Source: Mycolicibacterium frederiksbergense (lineage in GTDB: Bacteria; Actinomycetota; Actinomycetes; Mycobacteriales; Mycobacteriaceae). From it: a stretch of DNA of 64,000 bases. Under the pieces are notes generated by a model. The model was given only the letters and a program-made list of their open reading frames with translations, was not told where the DNA came from and did not search any database. Position 1 is the first letter of the stretch, and each line of letters begins with the position of its first letter. Of the stretch, positions 8,228 to 17,413 are shown piece after piece. Made by a program: the position numbers and the translations under genes. The DNA is taken from the NCBI RefSeq assembly GCF_012223425.1, contig NZ_CP038799.1:868001-932000 (forward strand). Direction: 5' to 3'.

Positions 8228-9319
8228 TTACCGGTCTTCCTTGGAGCGGATGTAGAGCAGCCGGTCGGTCAGCTCCAGAGCATCTACCCGTTCGTCGTCC
8301 ACCCGAAGCAGGTCGCCGTTGCGGACGACGCCGAGCACGATGTCGGTGAGATGGCGCGGTGAGCCGCCGACTTCCTTGGGCTCGACCTGGCGCTCGGCGA
8401 TGGCGAAACCCTCGTCGGGCGTCAGCAGGTCTTCCATCATCTCGACCACACTCGGGGTCTGGGTGGCGATGCCCAGCAGCCGGCCCGCGGTCTCGGAGGT
8501 GACGACGGTGGTGTTCGCGCCGGACTGCTTGAGCAGATGCTGGTTCTCGGCCTCCCGCACGGCGGCAATGATGTTGGCCCGCGGGTTGAGTTCGCGGGCG
8601 GTCAGGGTCACCAGCACGGCGGTGTCATCACTGTTGCAGGCGACGATGATCGACTTGGCGTGCTGGGCCGAGGCCAGCCGCAGGATCTCCGAATCGGTGG
8701 CACTGCCCCGCACGGTGACCAGGCCGGCATTCTTGGCGCGCTCGAGTGCGGTCGGGTTGTTCTCGACCACGACGATGTCGGCGAGCGCGACATCGTCACC
8801 GATCATCGCCGCAACGGCGGTGCGGCCCTTGGTTCCGTATCCGACGACGACGGTGTGGTTACGCACGCTTCTCCTCCATCGCTGGATCTTCAATGCCTGA
8901 CGTGACTGGTTGGTGAGGGTCTCGACCGTGGTTCCGATCAGGACGATCAGGAATGCCACCCGCAGCGGCGTGATGACCAGAACGTTGACCAGCCGGGCCG
9001 ATGGCGTCACCGGGGTGATGTCACCGTAGCCAGTGGTCGACAGCGACACCGTGGCGTAGTACAGGCAGTCCAAGAATGACAGCGGATCGTCCGGGTTCGG
9101 CGCGGAGTCGATATCGCGGTAGCCGTGCCGGTCGAGATAGACGATGAGCACGGTCGCGAACAGCGCACCCAGCGCCAACAGCACCCGGGTGAAAATGCGC
9201 CGCCACGGGCTGACGAACTTCTCCGGGATGGTGAGAACGTCCACGAGGTCGGCGTCATGGCGCGAGGACAGGTTCTCGTTCACCGCCGCCAGCCGCCGGC
9301 GCAATCTACCTTTGGCCAC
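8228..9319 (-). CDS. Ion channel with TrkA-N (RCK) domain, K+ channel
   Basis: 363 aa. Residues ~42-62 form TM1, a pore loop has the K+ selectivity filter TTGYGD (95-100), and TM2 follows at ~112-132. The cytoplasmic part starts with a Rossmann RCK_N domain (VVVGYGTKGR, then VVVENNPTALERA) and ends with a TrkA_C-like lobe. This is a two-TM, MthK-like ligand-gated K+ channel subunit that would assemble as a tetramer in the inner membrane. It lies upstream of nudC on the same strand; an NAD-sensing RCK domain next to an NAD pyrophosphatase gene is suggestive, but that is inference. Confidence 0.9.
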   Translation of the reverse strand: MAKGRLRRRLAAVNENLSSRHDADLVDVLTIPEKFVSPWRRIFTRVLLALGALFATVLIVYLDRHGYRDIDSAPNPDDPLSFLDCLYYATVSLSTTGYGDITPVTPSARLVNVLVITPLRVAFLIVLIGTTVETLTNQSRQALKIQRWRRSVRNHTVVVGYGTKGRTAVAAMIGDDVALADIVVVENNPTALERAKNAGLVTVRGSATDSEILRLASAQHAKSIIVACNSDDTAVLVTLTARELNPRANIIAAVREAENQHLLKQSGANTTVVTSETAGRLLGIATQTPSVVEMMEDLLTPDEGFAIAERQVEPKEVGGSPRHLTDIVLGVVRNGDLLRVDDERVDALELTDRLLYIRSKEDR

Positions 9320-9361
9320 GTTTCACCGATCGCGACGGGGTGGGCACGTCACAATGTAACC

Positions 9362-9757
9362 ATGACACGCCCCGCATCCGGAGATCAGAAGCAAGCAACC
9401 GCCACCCGTGCCGTCCGGATGGGCGGGTGGCTCGTCGGCATGGGCGTCCTGCATTTCGTGGCCCCCAAGCCGTTCGACACCATCGTGCCCACCGAGCTGC
9501 CCGGCAGCGCCCGCTTCTACACCCACGCCTCCGGCGTGGCCGAGGTCGCCGCCGGCGCATTGCTGATCGCACCGAAAACCCGCAAGGTCGGCGCGCTGGC
9601 GTCGATCGCGCTGTTTCTCGGGGTGTTCCCCGCCAACGTCAACATGGTGCGCCTCTGGAAAGACAAGCCACTGCCGATGCGCATCGGCGCGGTCGCCCGA
9701 CTGCCGCTGCAGATTCCGATGATCACCCAGGCGTACAAGATCTATCGCAACGCCTGA
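9362..9757 (+). CDS. Small membrane protein, DoxX-like
   Basis: 131 aa, read from ATG 9362. Three to four hydrophobic segments are seen (around residues 20-36, 58-74, 80-97 and 105-122), with GGWLVGMGVLHFVAPKPF and VAEVAAGALLIAP as the clearest family-like pieces, similar to DoxX/YphA-type small membrane proteins. No catalytic residues are evident. It diverges from the K+ channel gene and its last 16 bases overlap the 3' end of adnB on the other strand. Confidence 0.75.
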   Translation: MTRPASGDQKQATATRAVRMGGWLVGMGVLHFVAPKPFDTIVPTELPGSARFYTHASGVAEVAAGALLIAPKTRKVGALASIALFLGVFPANVNMVRLWKDKPLPMRIGAVARLPLQIPMITQAYKIYRNA

Positions 9758-12700
9758 CCGTCCTCCAGCAACCCGGCCAGATCCTCGGCGCCGGGCAGCG
9801 TGTCCGGCATGACGGTCACCCCACTGCGCACGTAGTGAAACGCCGCCCGCACTGATTCCACCGGGCACCCCTGCAGACCCGCCCACGCCAGCCGGTACAC
9901 CGCGAGCTGTATCGCGGCGTGGCTCTGGGTCTCCGGAGTGCTCGGCGGCTCACCGGTTTTCCAGTCGACCACCACCGCGCCGCCGTCGGCTTCGGCGAAG
10001 ACGGCGTCGATGCGCCCGCGCACCACGGTGGCGCGCGGGCCCTCGAGGATCATGTCGAAGGGCACCTCGACGTCGATCGGGGTGCGTGACGCCCAGGGCG
10101 AGGACGCGAACGCGGCCTGCAGGTCCGCCAGTTCCTCGGCGTGCGCCCGCCCGGCCTCCCCGTCCACCGCTCCGGGCAGATCATCGAGGTCGAACAACCG
10201 CTCCGCATGAAAGTAACGCTGCACCCACTCGTGGAATGCGGTGCCCAGCAAGGCATGTGGGTCCGGCCGGGCCGGCAGCCGGCGGCGTAGCCGCTGTCGG
10301 GCGGCCGCGGGATCCTTACCCAGGTCGACCAGGGTGCTCACCGACAGTTGTCCGGGCAACTCGACCGGGGCCTGCTCGGCGGCCCGCTCCCGCTCGGCGA
10401 GCAGCGCGTCGACGTCGGCGGCCCAATCCTCGGGGTCGAGCGCTGCCCCGACGGTTCCCTCGGCGGCGTGGGTAACCAGTGCGGCCCCGCGCGCAATATC
10501 GGCGTGGCGGCCGGCGGCCGGCGGCACCGGCCACACCGCTTCGACGATGCTGCCGCGCAACGGGTTCGGTTCGCCGTCGGGCGGCTCGGGCGCCCATTCC
10601 TCGATGAGCCCGCAGGGCTGCCCGGCCGCCGCCGAGGCATCGATGATGGCCTTGAGTTCCAACAGGAACTCCGAGGGTCCGCGGGGTTTGGCCTCGGTGG
10701 GCCCCCAGTGGTGCCCCGAGAGCAGCAGGGTGCCCTCCGAGCGGGTCAGCGCCACGTACAGCAACCGCCGTTCCTCGTCGCCGCGACGCTGGGCCAGCAT
10801 GTCCTTGTGATCGGCGATCTTGTCGGACAACGTCTTCCGGTCGTTGATATCCGAGGTGTCCAGGACCGGGACACCGTGTTCGTTCACCGGGGCATCCGGG
10901 CGAGCGGAGCGACGGGATATGGCGCGGTCCCCACGCAGCAGCGGCGGTAGGTCACCGGCATCGCTGAGCCAGGTGCGGGCCATCGCGGTGGACGGGAACA
11001 CCCGCGCGCTCAGGTGCGGAACCGCCACCACCTGCCATTCCAGGCCCTTGGCGGCGTGCACGGTGAGGATCTGCACCCGGTCGGCCGAGACCGTCACCTC
11101 CGCCGGCGCCAGACCGTTCTCGACGTCCGCGGCGACATCCAGGTAGGCCAGCAACCCAGCCGGCGCGCCGTCGGAGCGGGCGGCGAAGTCGGCCACCACG
11201 TCACCGAAGGCGTCCAGGTGCTCGGTGCCGCCCCAGCCCGCGGGCACCGGGCGGGCCGCCCGGACTTCCACGTCGACGCCGAGCACCCGGCGTATCTCGG
11301 CGACCAGATCGGGCAGCGGATGCGTGAGATGGGCACGCAGACCGGTGAGTTCGCGGCCGAGTGCGACGATGCGCGCATGACCGGCGACCGAGTACAGCTC
11401 GCTCGGGCCAGGGTCACAGATGGCATCGGCCAGGCACGCGGTGTCCGCATCGGGCGCGGCCGCGGCCACGATGCGCTCCATGGGGCCCAGCTGAGCGGCG
11501 GGCACATCCAGGTCGACGGCGCGCTGCCACAGCGCCGCGATATCACGGGCCCCCAACCGCCAGCGCGGCCCGGTCAGCACCCGCATCGCGGCCGCACCGC
11601 CGGTCGGGTCGACCACCAGGCGCAGCATGGCCACCACATCGGCGACCTCGGGGATCGCCAGCAACCCGGCCAGGCCGACCACCTCGACCGGAATGCCGCG
11701 TGCGGTCAGCGCCTCGGCCATCGGCGCCGCATCGGCGTTGCGCCGGACCAGAACCGCCGCGGTCGGCGGCGTCGGGGTAGCCCGGTAGCGGCCCGCCACC
11801 TGATCGGCCACCCAGTTGCGTTCGGCGACAACGTCGGACAGCAGCGCCGCGCGGATGGTGCCCGGCTCGGCATCCGGGCGGGGCAGCAGTTCCCGCACGC
11901 TCACCGACCGCCGGCGGGCCTGCTCGGACACCGCATTCGCCAGGTGCAGCGCCTCCGGCGGGTTGCGCCAACTGGTGCGCAGCTCCAGGGTGGGCGCAGG
12001 GCTGCCGTCGGCGTGCGGGAAGTCGGTCGCGAACCGCGGCAGGTTGGTCGCCGACGCGCCGCGCCAGCCGTAGATGGACTGGACGGGGTCACCGACCGCC
12101 GTCAGCGCCAAGCCGTCGTCGACGCCGCCACCGAACAGCGAGGACAGGGCGATTCGCTGGGCGTGCCCGGTGTCCTGATATTCGTCGAGCAGGACCACCC
12201 GGTAGCGCTGCCGGAGCTCGGCACCGACCTGCGGTGCGGCCACCGCCAGCCGGGCGGCCGCCGACATCTGAGCGCCGAAGTCCATCACCTTCTCCGCCCG
12301 CATGCGGCGGTGCAGCTCGTCGATCAGCGGCACCAGTTCGGTGCGTTCGTTCTGGGTGGCCAGCAACTTGAGCAGCCACTGCGCCGGCCCACGGTCGGTC
12401 CGGTTGCCGCCGGCGGGCAGGTGGTGGATGAGACGTTCCAGCTCGGTGTGGGTGTCCAGCAGCGCAGCGGTGTCCACGAGGTGTTCGGACAGCGCACCGG
12501 CCAACCGCAGCACCAGGGCGGTCACCGCGGCCGGTGACTTCTCGGTGTCCAGGACACGCGGATGGTCACAGACCACCCGGAAGGCCAACTGCCACAACTC
12601 CGTTGCGCCGATCAGCCGGGTGTCCGGCTCGACCGGCAGCAGCAGTCCGTGATCGCGCAGCAGCGTCCCGGCGAAGGCGTGGTAGGTGCTGATGGTGGGC

Positions 12701-13017
12701 GGGTCATCGGCCCGGATGTCGCGGCCGATACCGGTCCCGGCCAGTCGCGCCAGCCGGGTGCGGACCCGGCGCAGCAGCTGGCCGGCGGCCTTACGGGTGA
12801 ACGTGAGGCCGAGAACCTCACTGGGCCGGGCATATCCGTTGGCCACCAGCCAGACCACCCGGGCGGCCATCGTCTCGGTCTTACCGGCACCGGCGCCGGC
12901 GATGACGACCAGCGGGCCCGGCGGGGCGGCGATCACCGCGGCCTGTTCGGCCGTCGGGGCGAACAGGCCCAGCGCGTCGGACAGCTCGGCGGGGCTGTAC
13001 TGCTGCGCTGCGTTCAC
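9742..13017 (-). CDS. adnB: AdnB, motor-nuclease subunit of the AdnAB end-resection complex
   Basis: 1091 aa. A UvrD-like motor (Walker A GAGAGKTETM, motif II LLDEYQDTGHAQR, motif VI YVALTRSEGTLL) is followed by a C-terminal RecB-family nuclease with GTAFHEWVQRYF and VVVDWKTGEPP, the metal-binding core. AdnAB resects double-strand breaks in mycobacteria, and AdnB is the leading motor. GTG 13017 overlaps the adnA stop as GTGA, so translation is coupled. The frame is open further upstream, but that part lies inside adnA. No Fe-S cysteine set is seen in this subunit. Confidence 0.93.
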   Translation of the reverse strand: MNAAQQYSPAELSDALGLFAPTAEQAAVIAAPPGPLVVIAGAGAGKTETMAARVVWLVANGYARPSEVLGLTFTRKAAGQLLRRVRTRLARLAGTGIGRDIRADDPPTISTYHAFAGTLLRDHGLLLPVEPDTRLIGATELWQLAFRVVCDHPRVLDTEKSPAAVTALVLRLAGALSEHLVDTAALLDTHTELERLIHHLPAGGNRTDRGPAQWLLKLLATQNERTELVPLIDELHRRMRAEKVMDFGAQMSAAARLAVAAPQVGAELRQRYRVVLLDEYQDTGHAQRIALSSLFGGGVDDGLALTAVGDPVQSIYGWRGASATNLPRFATDFPHADGSPAPTLELRTSWRNPPEALHLANAVSEQARRRSVSVRELLPRPDAEPGTIRAALLSDVVAERNWVADQVAGRYRATPTPPTAAVLVRRNADAAPMAEALTARGIPVEVVGLAGLLAIPEVADVVAMLRLVVDPTGGAAAMRVLTGPRWRLGARDIAALWQRAVDLDVPAAQLGPMERIVAAAAPDADTACLADAICDPGPSELYSVAGHARIVALGRELTGLRAHLTHPLPDLVAEIRRVLGVDVEVRAARPVPAGWGGTEHLDAFGDVVADFAARSDGAPAGLLAYLDVAADVENGLAPAEVTVSADRVQILTVHAAKGLEWQVVAVPHLSARVFPSTAMARTWLSDAGDLPPLLRGDRAISRRSARPDAPVNEHGVPVLDTSDINDRKTLSDKIADHKDMLAQRRGDEERRLLYVALTRSEGTLLLSGHHWGPTEAKPRGPSEFLLELKAIIDASAAAGQPCGLIEEWAPEPPDGEPNPLRGSIVEAVWPVPPAAGRHADIARGAALVTHAAEGTVGAALDPEDWAADVDALLAERERAAEQAPVELPGQLSVSTLVDLGKDPAAARQRLRRRLPARPDPHALLGTAFHEWVQRYFHAERLFDLDDLPGAVDGEAGRAHAEELADLQAAFASSPWASRTPIDVEVPFDMILEGPRATVVRGRIDAVFAEADGGAVVVDWKTGEPPSTPETQSHAAIQLAVYRLAWAGLQGCPVESVRAAFHYVRSGVTVMPDTLPGAEDLAGLLEDGQALR

Positions 13018-16000
13018 GACCGGCCTTCCGGGTTCTGGGCGGGGCAGATGGCACGCACCGGGCAGTGCCCGCACCCGTCGTTGGCGCGCGCGACGAACTG
13101 CGGGCCCTGGGTCGCCGCGGCCGCCGCGGTAACGGTATCGCGCCACTGCTGGGCCGTATCGGCGGTGAGCGCGTCCTGGGCGCGTTCGGTCACCCCGCTC
13201 GCGGTGGTCTTGGCCGGGTAGACCAGCAGGCCGCCGCCGGGCTCATCTCCTTCGGGCAGAACACCCTCGGCGACGGCAAGCTGGTACATCGCCAACTGAG
13301 CGTGGCGCTGGGCATCATCCTTGGTGGCCGGGCTCTTGCCGGTCTTGACGTCGACGATCACCAGGCGGTCGGCGTTGTCCCGCTCGAGGCGGTCGATGCG
13401 CCCGCGCACCCGCACGCCGGGGGCCACCATGCCGTCGACGGCGACCTCGGTGCCGACCTCGCTGAACTGGTCGCGGGTGGACTGGCGCCACTGCGCGAAC
13501 GCCGACAGCATCGCGCCGTGTCGGGCCAGTTCGTTGTCGGCGTACCACTGGGATTCATACGGCATTGCCGACCAGACACTCTCCAACTCGGCGAGCAGCC
13601 GGCTCTCGGTCTTGGTGGAGTCCGCCACCAGCGCGTGCACCAGAGTTCCGACCGCGGAACGGACATCGCGGCCGTCGGAGCCACCGTGGCGTTCCAGCAG
13701 CCAGCGCAGCGGGCAGTCCGCGAGCGTCTGCAGCGTGGACGGTGACAACGTGCTCACGTGATCATCGCCCGACCATAGCGGCTCGGCCGTGGACGGTTCG
13801 GTGCGCACATGCCACAGCGAGGGGTCCGCGCCGGGCACGCCGGCCTCCGCGAGACGCGCCAATTGCGTTGCCGCGCAGGCTCTGGCATCAGATTCGACGT
13901 CGCCTTCGGGGGCGCACGCCACGGCCCGCAACCGGCCGACCAGCGCCGCGGGCGTCAGTACCCGGGGCGCCGGGATGATCTCACGTTCGCCGCCGGTGTC
14001 GGTGTCCTCGGTGGCCAGGGCGGCGAGCTCGGCGCAGAACGGCGACGGCAGCAGCGCGGCATCGCCGGTATCGCTGTCGACGGCGGTCACCAGCAGACGA
14101 TCACGGGCGCGCCCCATCGCCGCGATCAGCAGCCGGCGTTCCTCGGCCAGCAGCGGGGCCCGGGTCGACACCCTGGCCGTCGGGCCATCGTCGGAACCCG
14201 TCACACCGTCAAGCACGTCGACCAGGTGCTGGGTGCCGAGCACCCCACCGCGGGGAACGGTGTTGGGCCACAACCCTTCCTGCAGTCCGGCCAGGACCAC
14301 GAAGTCCCAGTCCCGTTCCAGCGCCGCGTGCGGGCTGCAGATCGCCACCGTATCGGCCCGCTCGGGGCGGGTGCCGGTGGTCGGCAACTCCAGCGCATCG
14401 ACGTGGGCGACCAGACCGCCCAGCGTCGCCCCGGTGGTGTTGGTGACGTACTGATCGGCGATGTCGAACAGTGCAGTGACCGACGCGAGATCGCGTTCGG
14501 CGGCCGTGCTCCCGGCACCGCCACGGTCGGCCTGGGTGACCAGGCGTTTCTGCAGGCCGCTGCGATTCCAGGCTTGCCACAACGTGTTCCGGGGATCCTC
14601 GCCGCCGCGATGGCTCTGCTTGGCTGCGCGCAGCACTGCCTGCACCCGCTGCAGGCAGCGCGCCAGGTCGGCGGGCAGGCCATCGGGGACGCGCTGCACC
14701 GATTTCGCCAGCAGTTCGGAGAATTCCTGCTGATGGCCGAACGTGCGCCGCAACGCGCGACGCAGCTGCCGCAGCGACACCGGGTCCACCCGCCCGATGG
14801 GTCCGGTCACCAGATCCATCGCGGCCGCACCGGTGAGCCCGTTCGCTGTCGCGTCGGCCACGATCAACAGCGCGCGCACCGCGGGTTGCTGGGCCAGGCA
14901 GGCGTCCGGGCCGGGCAGATCGACGGGTACACCGGAGGCGGTCAGGGTGCGGCCCAGCGCGGCGCCGACCCGCGGTACCGAACGGACGATCACAGCCATC
15001 CGTGACCACGGCACACCGTCGATCAGATGGGCGCGGCGCAGGGCGTCGGCGATGAGCGTGGACTCGGCGTGCACGGAGCCCGCGATCTTCACCGTCACCG
15101 AACCCGGCCGGCCGGGCGCCCCGGTGAACTCACGCATGCCGTCGGCTCCGGGCAGCCGACGCGCGATCCCGGTGACCGCGGCGGCCACCGCCGTCGAGCA
15201 CCGGTGCGACCCGGTGAGCACCACGGCCGGGGTATCGGCGCGCAACAGTGCCGGATCACCACCGCGGTAACCGAAGACGGCCTGATCGGGGTCACCGGCG
15301 AGCACCGTGAGATCGGATCCGGCGGCCAGCACCCGCACCAGCAGCGCCGCCTGCGGGTCGAGCTGCTGCGCATCGTCGACCAGCAGCACACGTACCCGGG
15401 CCCGTTCGGCGCCCAGCAGTGCGTGATCCAAGGCCAGTGCGTCCAGGGCGGCCCCGACCAGTTCGGCCGCACCCAGCGCCGGCACGGTGGCCTGCGGTGC
15501 GGCCATGCCGACCGACGAGCGCAGCAACATCACCTGCTCGTACATGGCGGCGAACCGACCCGCCGCCACCCATTCCGGGCGCGCCGACAGCCTGCCGAGG
15601 CGCTGAAGGGCGACCGGGTCCACACCACGTTCGGCGCACCGCGCCAACAGATCACGCAACTCGGTGGCGAAACCGGCCGTCCCCAGGGCCGGATGCAGCG
15701 ACAGCGGCCAGCCATCGGCGCCGTCCTCCAGATCACCGGCGAGCAGCTCTCGGATGATGCCGTGCTGCTCGGCACTGGTGATCAGCCGCGGCGGCGGATC
15801 ACCATTGCGTTGCGCGGCCAGGCGCAGCACCGCGAAGGCATAGGAGTGCACGGTACGGACCAGCGGCTCACGCACCACGCCGCGCGCACCCGCGGTGAGC
15901 AGTGCGGCGGTGATCGCGGCGCGGGCCTGCGCCCCGAGCCGGGCCGAACCGGTCAGCAGCAGAACGCTTTCCGGGTCCGCGCCGGCGGCGATGTGGGCCA

Positions 16001-16121
16001 CCGCGGTGTCGACGAGCAACGTGCTCTTGCCGGTGCCCGCCCCACCGAGCACCCGCACCGTGCCGCGCATACCCGGTGCGGTGAGCGCGTTCGGGGTGAG
16101 ATCGGTGTGCGGCGCGGACAT
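13014..16121 (-). CDS. adnA: AdnA, motor-nuclease subunit of the AdnAB end-resection complex
   Basis: 1035 aa. The helicase part has Walker A GGAGTGKSTLL (~residues 26-36), motif II LLVDDAQQLDPQ (DDAQ instead of the usual DExx), and motif VI AMGRARDRLLV. The C-terminal RecB/AddB-like nuclease begins LQTLADCPLRWLLERHGG, includes VIVDVKTGKSP and ends with CGHCPVRAIC, so one Cys before and three after the nuclease core form the iron-staple pattern of AddB-type nucleases. It is the upstream partner of AdnB. A damage-type promoter abuts the ATG (separate entry), and lipV is transcribed divergently. Confidence 0.93.
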   Translation of the reverse strand: MSAPHTDLTPNALTAPGMRGTVRVLGGAGTGKSTLLVDTAVAHIAAGADPESVLLLTGSARLGAQARAAITAALLTAGARGVVREPLVRTVHSYAFAVLRLAAQRNGDPPPRLITSAEQHGIIRELLAGDLEDGADGWPLSLHPALGTAGFATELRDLLARCAERGVDPVALQRLGRLSARPEWVAAGRFAAMYEQVMLLRSSVGMAAPQATVPALGAAELVGAALDALALDHALLGAERARVRVLLVDDAQQLDPQAALLVRVLAAGSDLTVLAGDPDQAVFGYRGGDPALLRADTPAVVLTGSHRCSTAVAAAVTGIARRLPGADGMREFTGAPGRPGSVTVKIAGSVHAESTLIADALRRAHLIDGVPWSRMAVIVRSVPRVGAALGRTLTASGVPVDLPGPDACLAQQPAVRALLIVADATANGLTGAAAMDLVTGPIGRVDPVSLRQLRRALRRTFGHQQEFSELLAKSVQRVPDGLPADLARCLQRVQAVLRAAKQSHRGGEDPRNTLWQAWNRSGLQKRLVTQADRGGAGSTAAERDLASVTALFDIADQYVTNTTGATLGGLVAHVDALELPTTGTRPERADTVAICSPHAALERDWDFVVLAGLQEGLWPNTVPRGGVLGTQHLVDVLDGVTGSDDGPTARVSTRAPLLAEERRLLIAAMGRARDRLLVTAVDSDTGDAALLPSPFCAELAALATEDTDTGGEREIIPAPRVLTPAALVGRLRAVACAPEGDVESDARACAATQLARLAEAGVPGADPSLWHVRTEPSTAEPLWSGDDHVSTLSPSTLQTLADCPLRWLLERHGGSDGRDVRSAVGTLVHALVADSTKTESRLLAELESVWSAMPYESQWYADNELARHGAMLSAFAQWRQSTRDQFSEVGTEVAVDGMVAPGVRVRGRIDRLERDNADRLVIVDVKTGKSPATKDDAQRHAQLAMYQLAVAEGVLPEGDEPGGGLLVYPAKTTASGVTERAQDALTADTAQQWRDTVTAAAAATQGPQFVARANDGCGHCPVRAICPAQNPEGRS

Positions 16122-16127
16122 GCGAGC

Positions 16128-16150
16128 ATTTCACCAGGCACCTCCGACAA
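16128..16150 (-). promoter_or_regulatory. Putative leaderless, PafBC/RecA-NDp-like promoter of adnA
   Basis: On the minus strand TTGTCGGAG (from 16150) stands in front of TGAAAT (16133-16128), and 6 bases later comes the adnA ATG. The mycobacterial LexA-independent damage promoter reads roughly TGTCRGTG...TANNNT; here TGTCGG-G and the -10 spacing agree, with mismatches at the seventh base and in the second -10 base. The six-base gap would start the transcript at the ATG itself. Confidence 0.5.
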
Positions 16151-16204
16151 GTCGCGCTGACCAGCGCGGACGGGCCGGCGAGAACGGGATGTGAGGTCGG
16201 CACC

Positions 16205-16210
16205 TACGAT
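16205..16210 (+). promoter_or_regulatory. -10 box of lipV (leaderless)
   Basis: TACGAT at 16205-16210 is followed by six bases and then the GTG start of lipV at 16217, so the transcript likely begins at the start codon. This fixes the start and shows that the 95-base gap to adnA holds two divergent leaderless promoters. Confidence 0.6.
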
Positions 16211-16216
16211 CGAGGC

Positions 16217-17008
16217 GTGACCGATCCCCTGCACACCTACCGCTACGGCCCGTCCCGGCCTGCCCAGATCCTGGGCGTGCACGGGCTCACCGGGCACGGC
16301 CGTCGCTGGGAAACCTTGTCCAATCAGTATCTGCCCGAGTTCTCGGTGCTGGCACCGGATCTGATCGGGCACGGCCGGTCCACCTGGGCGGCGCCGTGGA
16401 CGGTCGAGGCCAATGTGGCAGCGCTGGCGGCGTTGCTGGACGCCGAGGGCGGCGGGCCGGTGCTGGTGGTCGGGCATTCGTTCGGCGGCGCGGTGGCACT
16501 GAGCCTCGCGGCGGCCCGGCCCGAGCTGGTTTCCGGGCTGGTGTTGCTGGATCCGGCGGTGGCCCTGGACGGCGCCTGGATGGCCGAGATCGCCGACGCG
16601 ATGCTGTCTTCCCCCGACTACCCCGACCGCGAAGAGGCCACCGCCGACAAACTCTCCGGGTCGTGGGCCGAGGTGGCCGCCACGTTCCCCGACGAGCTGA
16701 CCCGTGAACTCGATGAGCACCTGATCGCGCTGCCCAACGGGCGCCTGGGCTGGCGGATCAGTGTCCCGGCGGCGATGTCCTACTGGAGTGAGTTGACCCG
16801 GCCGATCCCGTTGCCGCGCAGCGGAACACCGACCACGCTGATGCTGGCGACCCGGACCTCCCCACCGTATGTGAGCGACACGCTGATCAGCACCTTGGGT
16901 GAGGCACTCGGCGCGAGCTTCACGCTGGCCGAGGTGGACTGCGACCATATGGTCGCCCAGGCCCTGCCCGCCGAGACCGCAGCGATCATCCGCGGGCACC
17001 TGGCCTGA
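16217..17008 (+). CDS. lipV: Alpha/beta hydrolase, LipV-like
   Basis: 263 aa. The alpha/beta-hydrolase fold is clear: oxyanion-loop HGLTGHGRRW near residue 22, the nucleophile elbow VGHSFGGAVAL with Ser88, and a C-terminal DCDHMVAQALP bearing the catalytic His. There is no signal peptide, so it is cytoplasmic. M. tuberculosis LipV at the same place is a serine hydrolase active on short or medium esters; it is somewhat shorter. The alkyltransferase-like gene starts two bases after its stop, so the two form an operon. Confidence 0.85.
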   Translation: MTDPLHTYRYGPSRPAQILGVHGLTGHGRRWETLSNQYLPEFSVLAPDLIGHGRSTWAAPWTVEANVAALAALLDAEGGGPVLVVGHSFGGAVALSLAAARPELVSGLVLLDPAVALDGAWMAEIADAMLSSPDYPDREEATADKLSGSWAEVAATFPDELTRELDEHLIALPNGRLGWRISVPAAMSYWSELTRPIPLPRSGTPTTLMLATRTSPPYVSDTLISTLGEALGASFTLAEVDCDHMVAQALPAETAAIIRGHLA

Positions 17009-17010
17009 TC

Positions 17011-17307
17011 GTGGCGCCGATCACCGAGGATCAGGTCGAGGTGGTGCGGGCGCTGGTGGCCCGGATCCCGGCCGGGCGGGTGAGCACCTACGGTGATATC
17101 GCCGAGCAGGCCGGGCTGCCCAGCCCGCGCATCGTGGCGTGGATCATGCGCACCGACTCCTCGGATCTGCCGTGGCACCGGGTGATTCGGGCCTCCGGGT
17201 GGCCGGCGCCGCACCTGGCCACCCGGCAGCTGGAGCGGTTACGCGCCGAGGGGGTGCTGGCCGACGACGGCCGGGTACCGCTGCGCGAGTACCGCCACGA
17301 GTTCTGA
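17011..17307 (+). CDS. Alkyltransferase-like protein (ATL), MGMT family without the acceptor cysteine
   Basis: 98 aa, the size of the DNA-binding MGMT/ATL C-terminal domain. The conserved helix-turn part RVSTYGDIAEQAG and the active-site loop are present, but the loop reads PWHRV where methyltransferases have PCHRV (Trp codon 17173-17175). Such ATL proteins bind O6-alkylguanine without removing it and hand the lesion to nucleotide excision repair. GTG start at 17011, two bases after lipV. A nested hairpin follows the stop. Confidence 0.9.
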   Translation: MAPITEDQVEVVRALVARIPAGRVSTYGDIAEQAGLPSPRIVAWIMRTDSSDLPWHRVIRASGWPAPHLATRQLERLRAEGVLADDGRVPLREYRHEF

Positions 17308-17314
17308 GTGCGCG

Positions 17315-17395
17315 CGAGCAGTCCCCCGCAAGCGGGAGGTGCCCCCAGTAAATGGCCCCAGATAGTGCCGATTTTGGGGCCATTTGTGTCTGCTC
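17315..17395. terminator. Nested inverted repeats between two convergent genes
   Basis: The core is AAATGGCCCCA (17350-17360) and its exact complement TGGGGCCATTT (17375-17385), an 11-bp stem with a 14-base loop. Outside it, GCGAGCAG near 17315 matches CTGCTCGC near 17390, and a small CCCGC-AA-GCGGG stem sits in between. It lies between the alkyltransferase-like gene and a minus-strand gene ending at 17414, so it probably terminates both. Confidence 0.7.
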
Positions 17396-17413
17396 GCCGG
17401 AAAAGGGGTGGGC

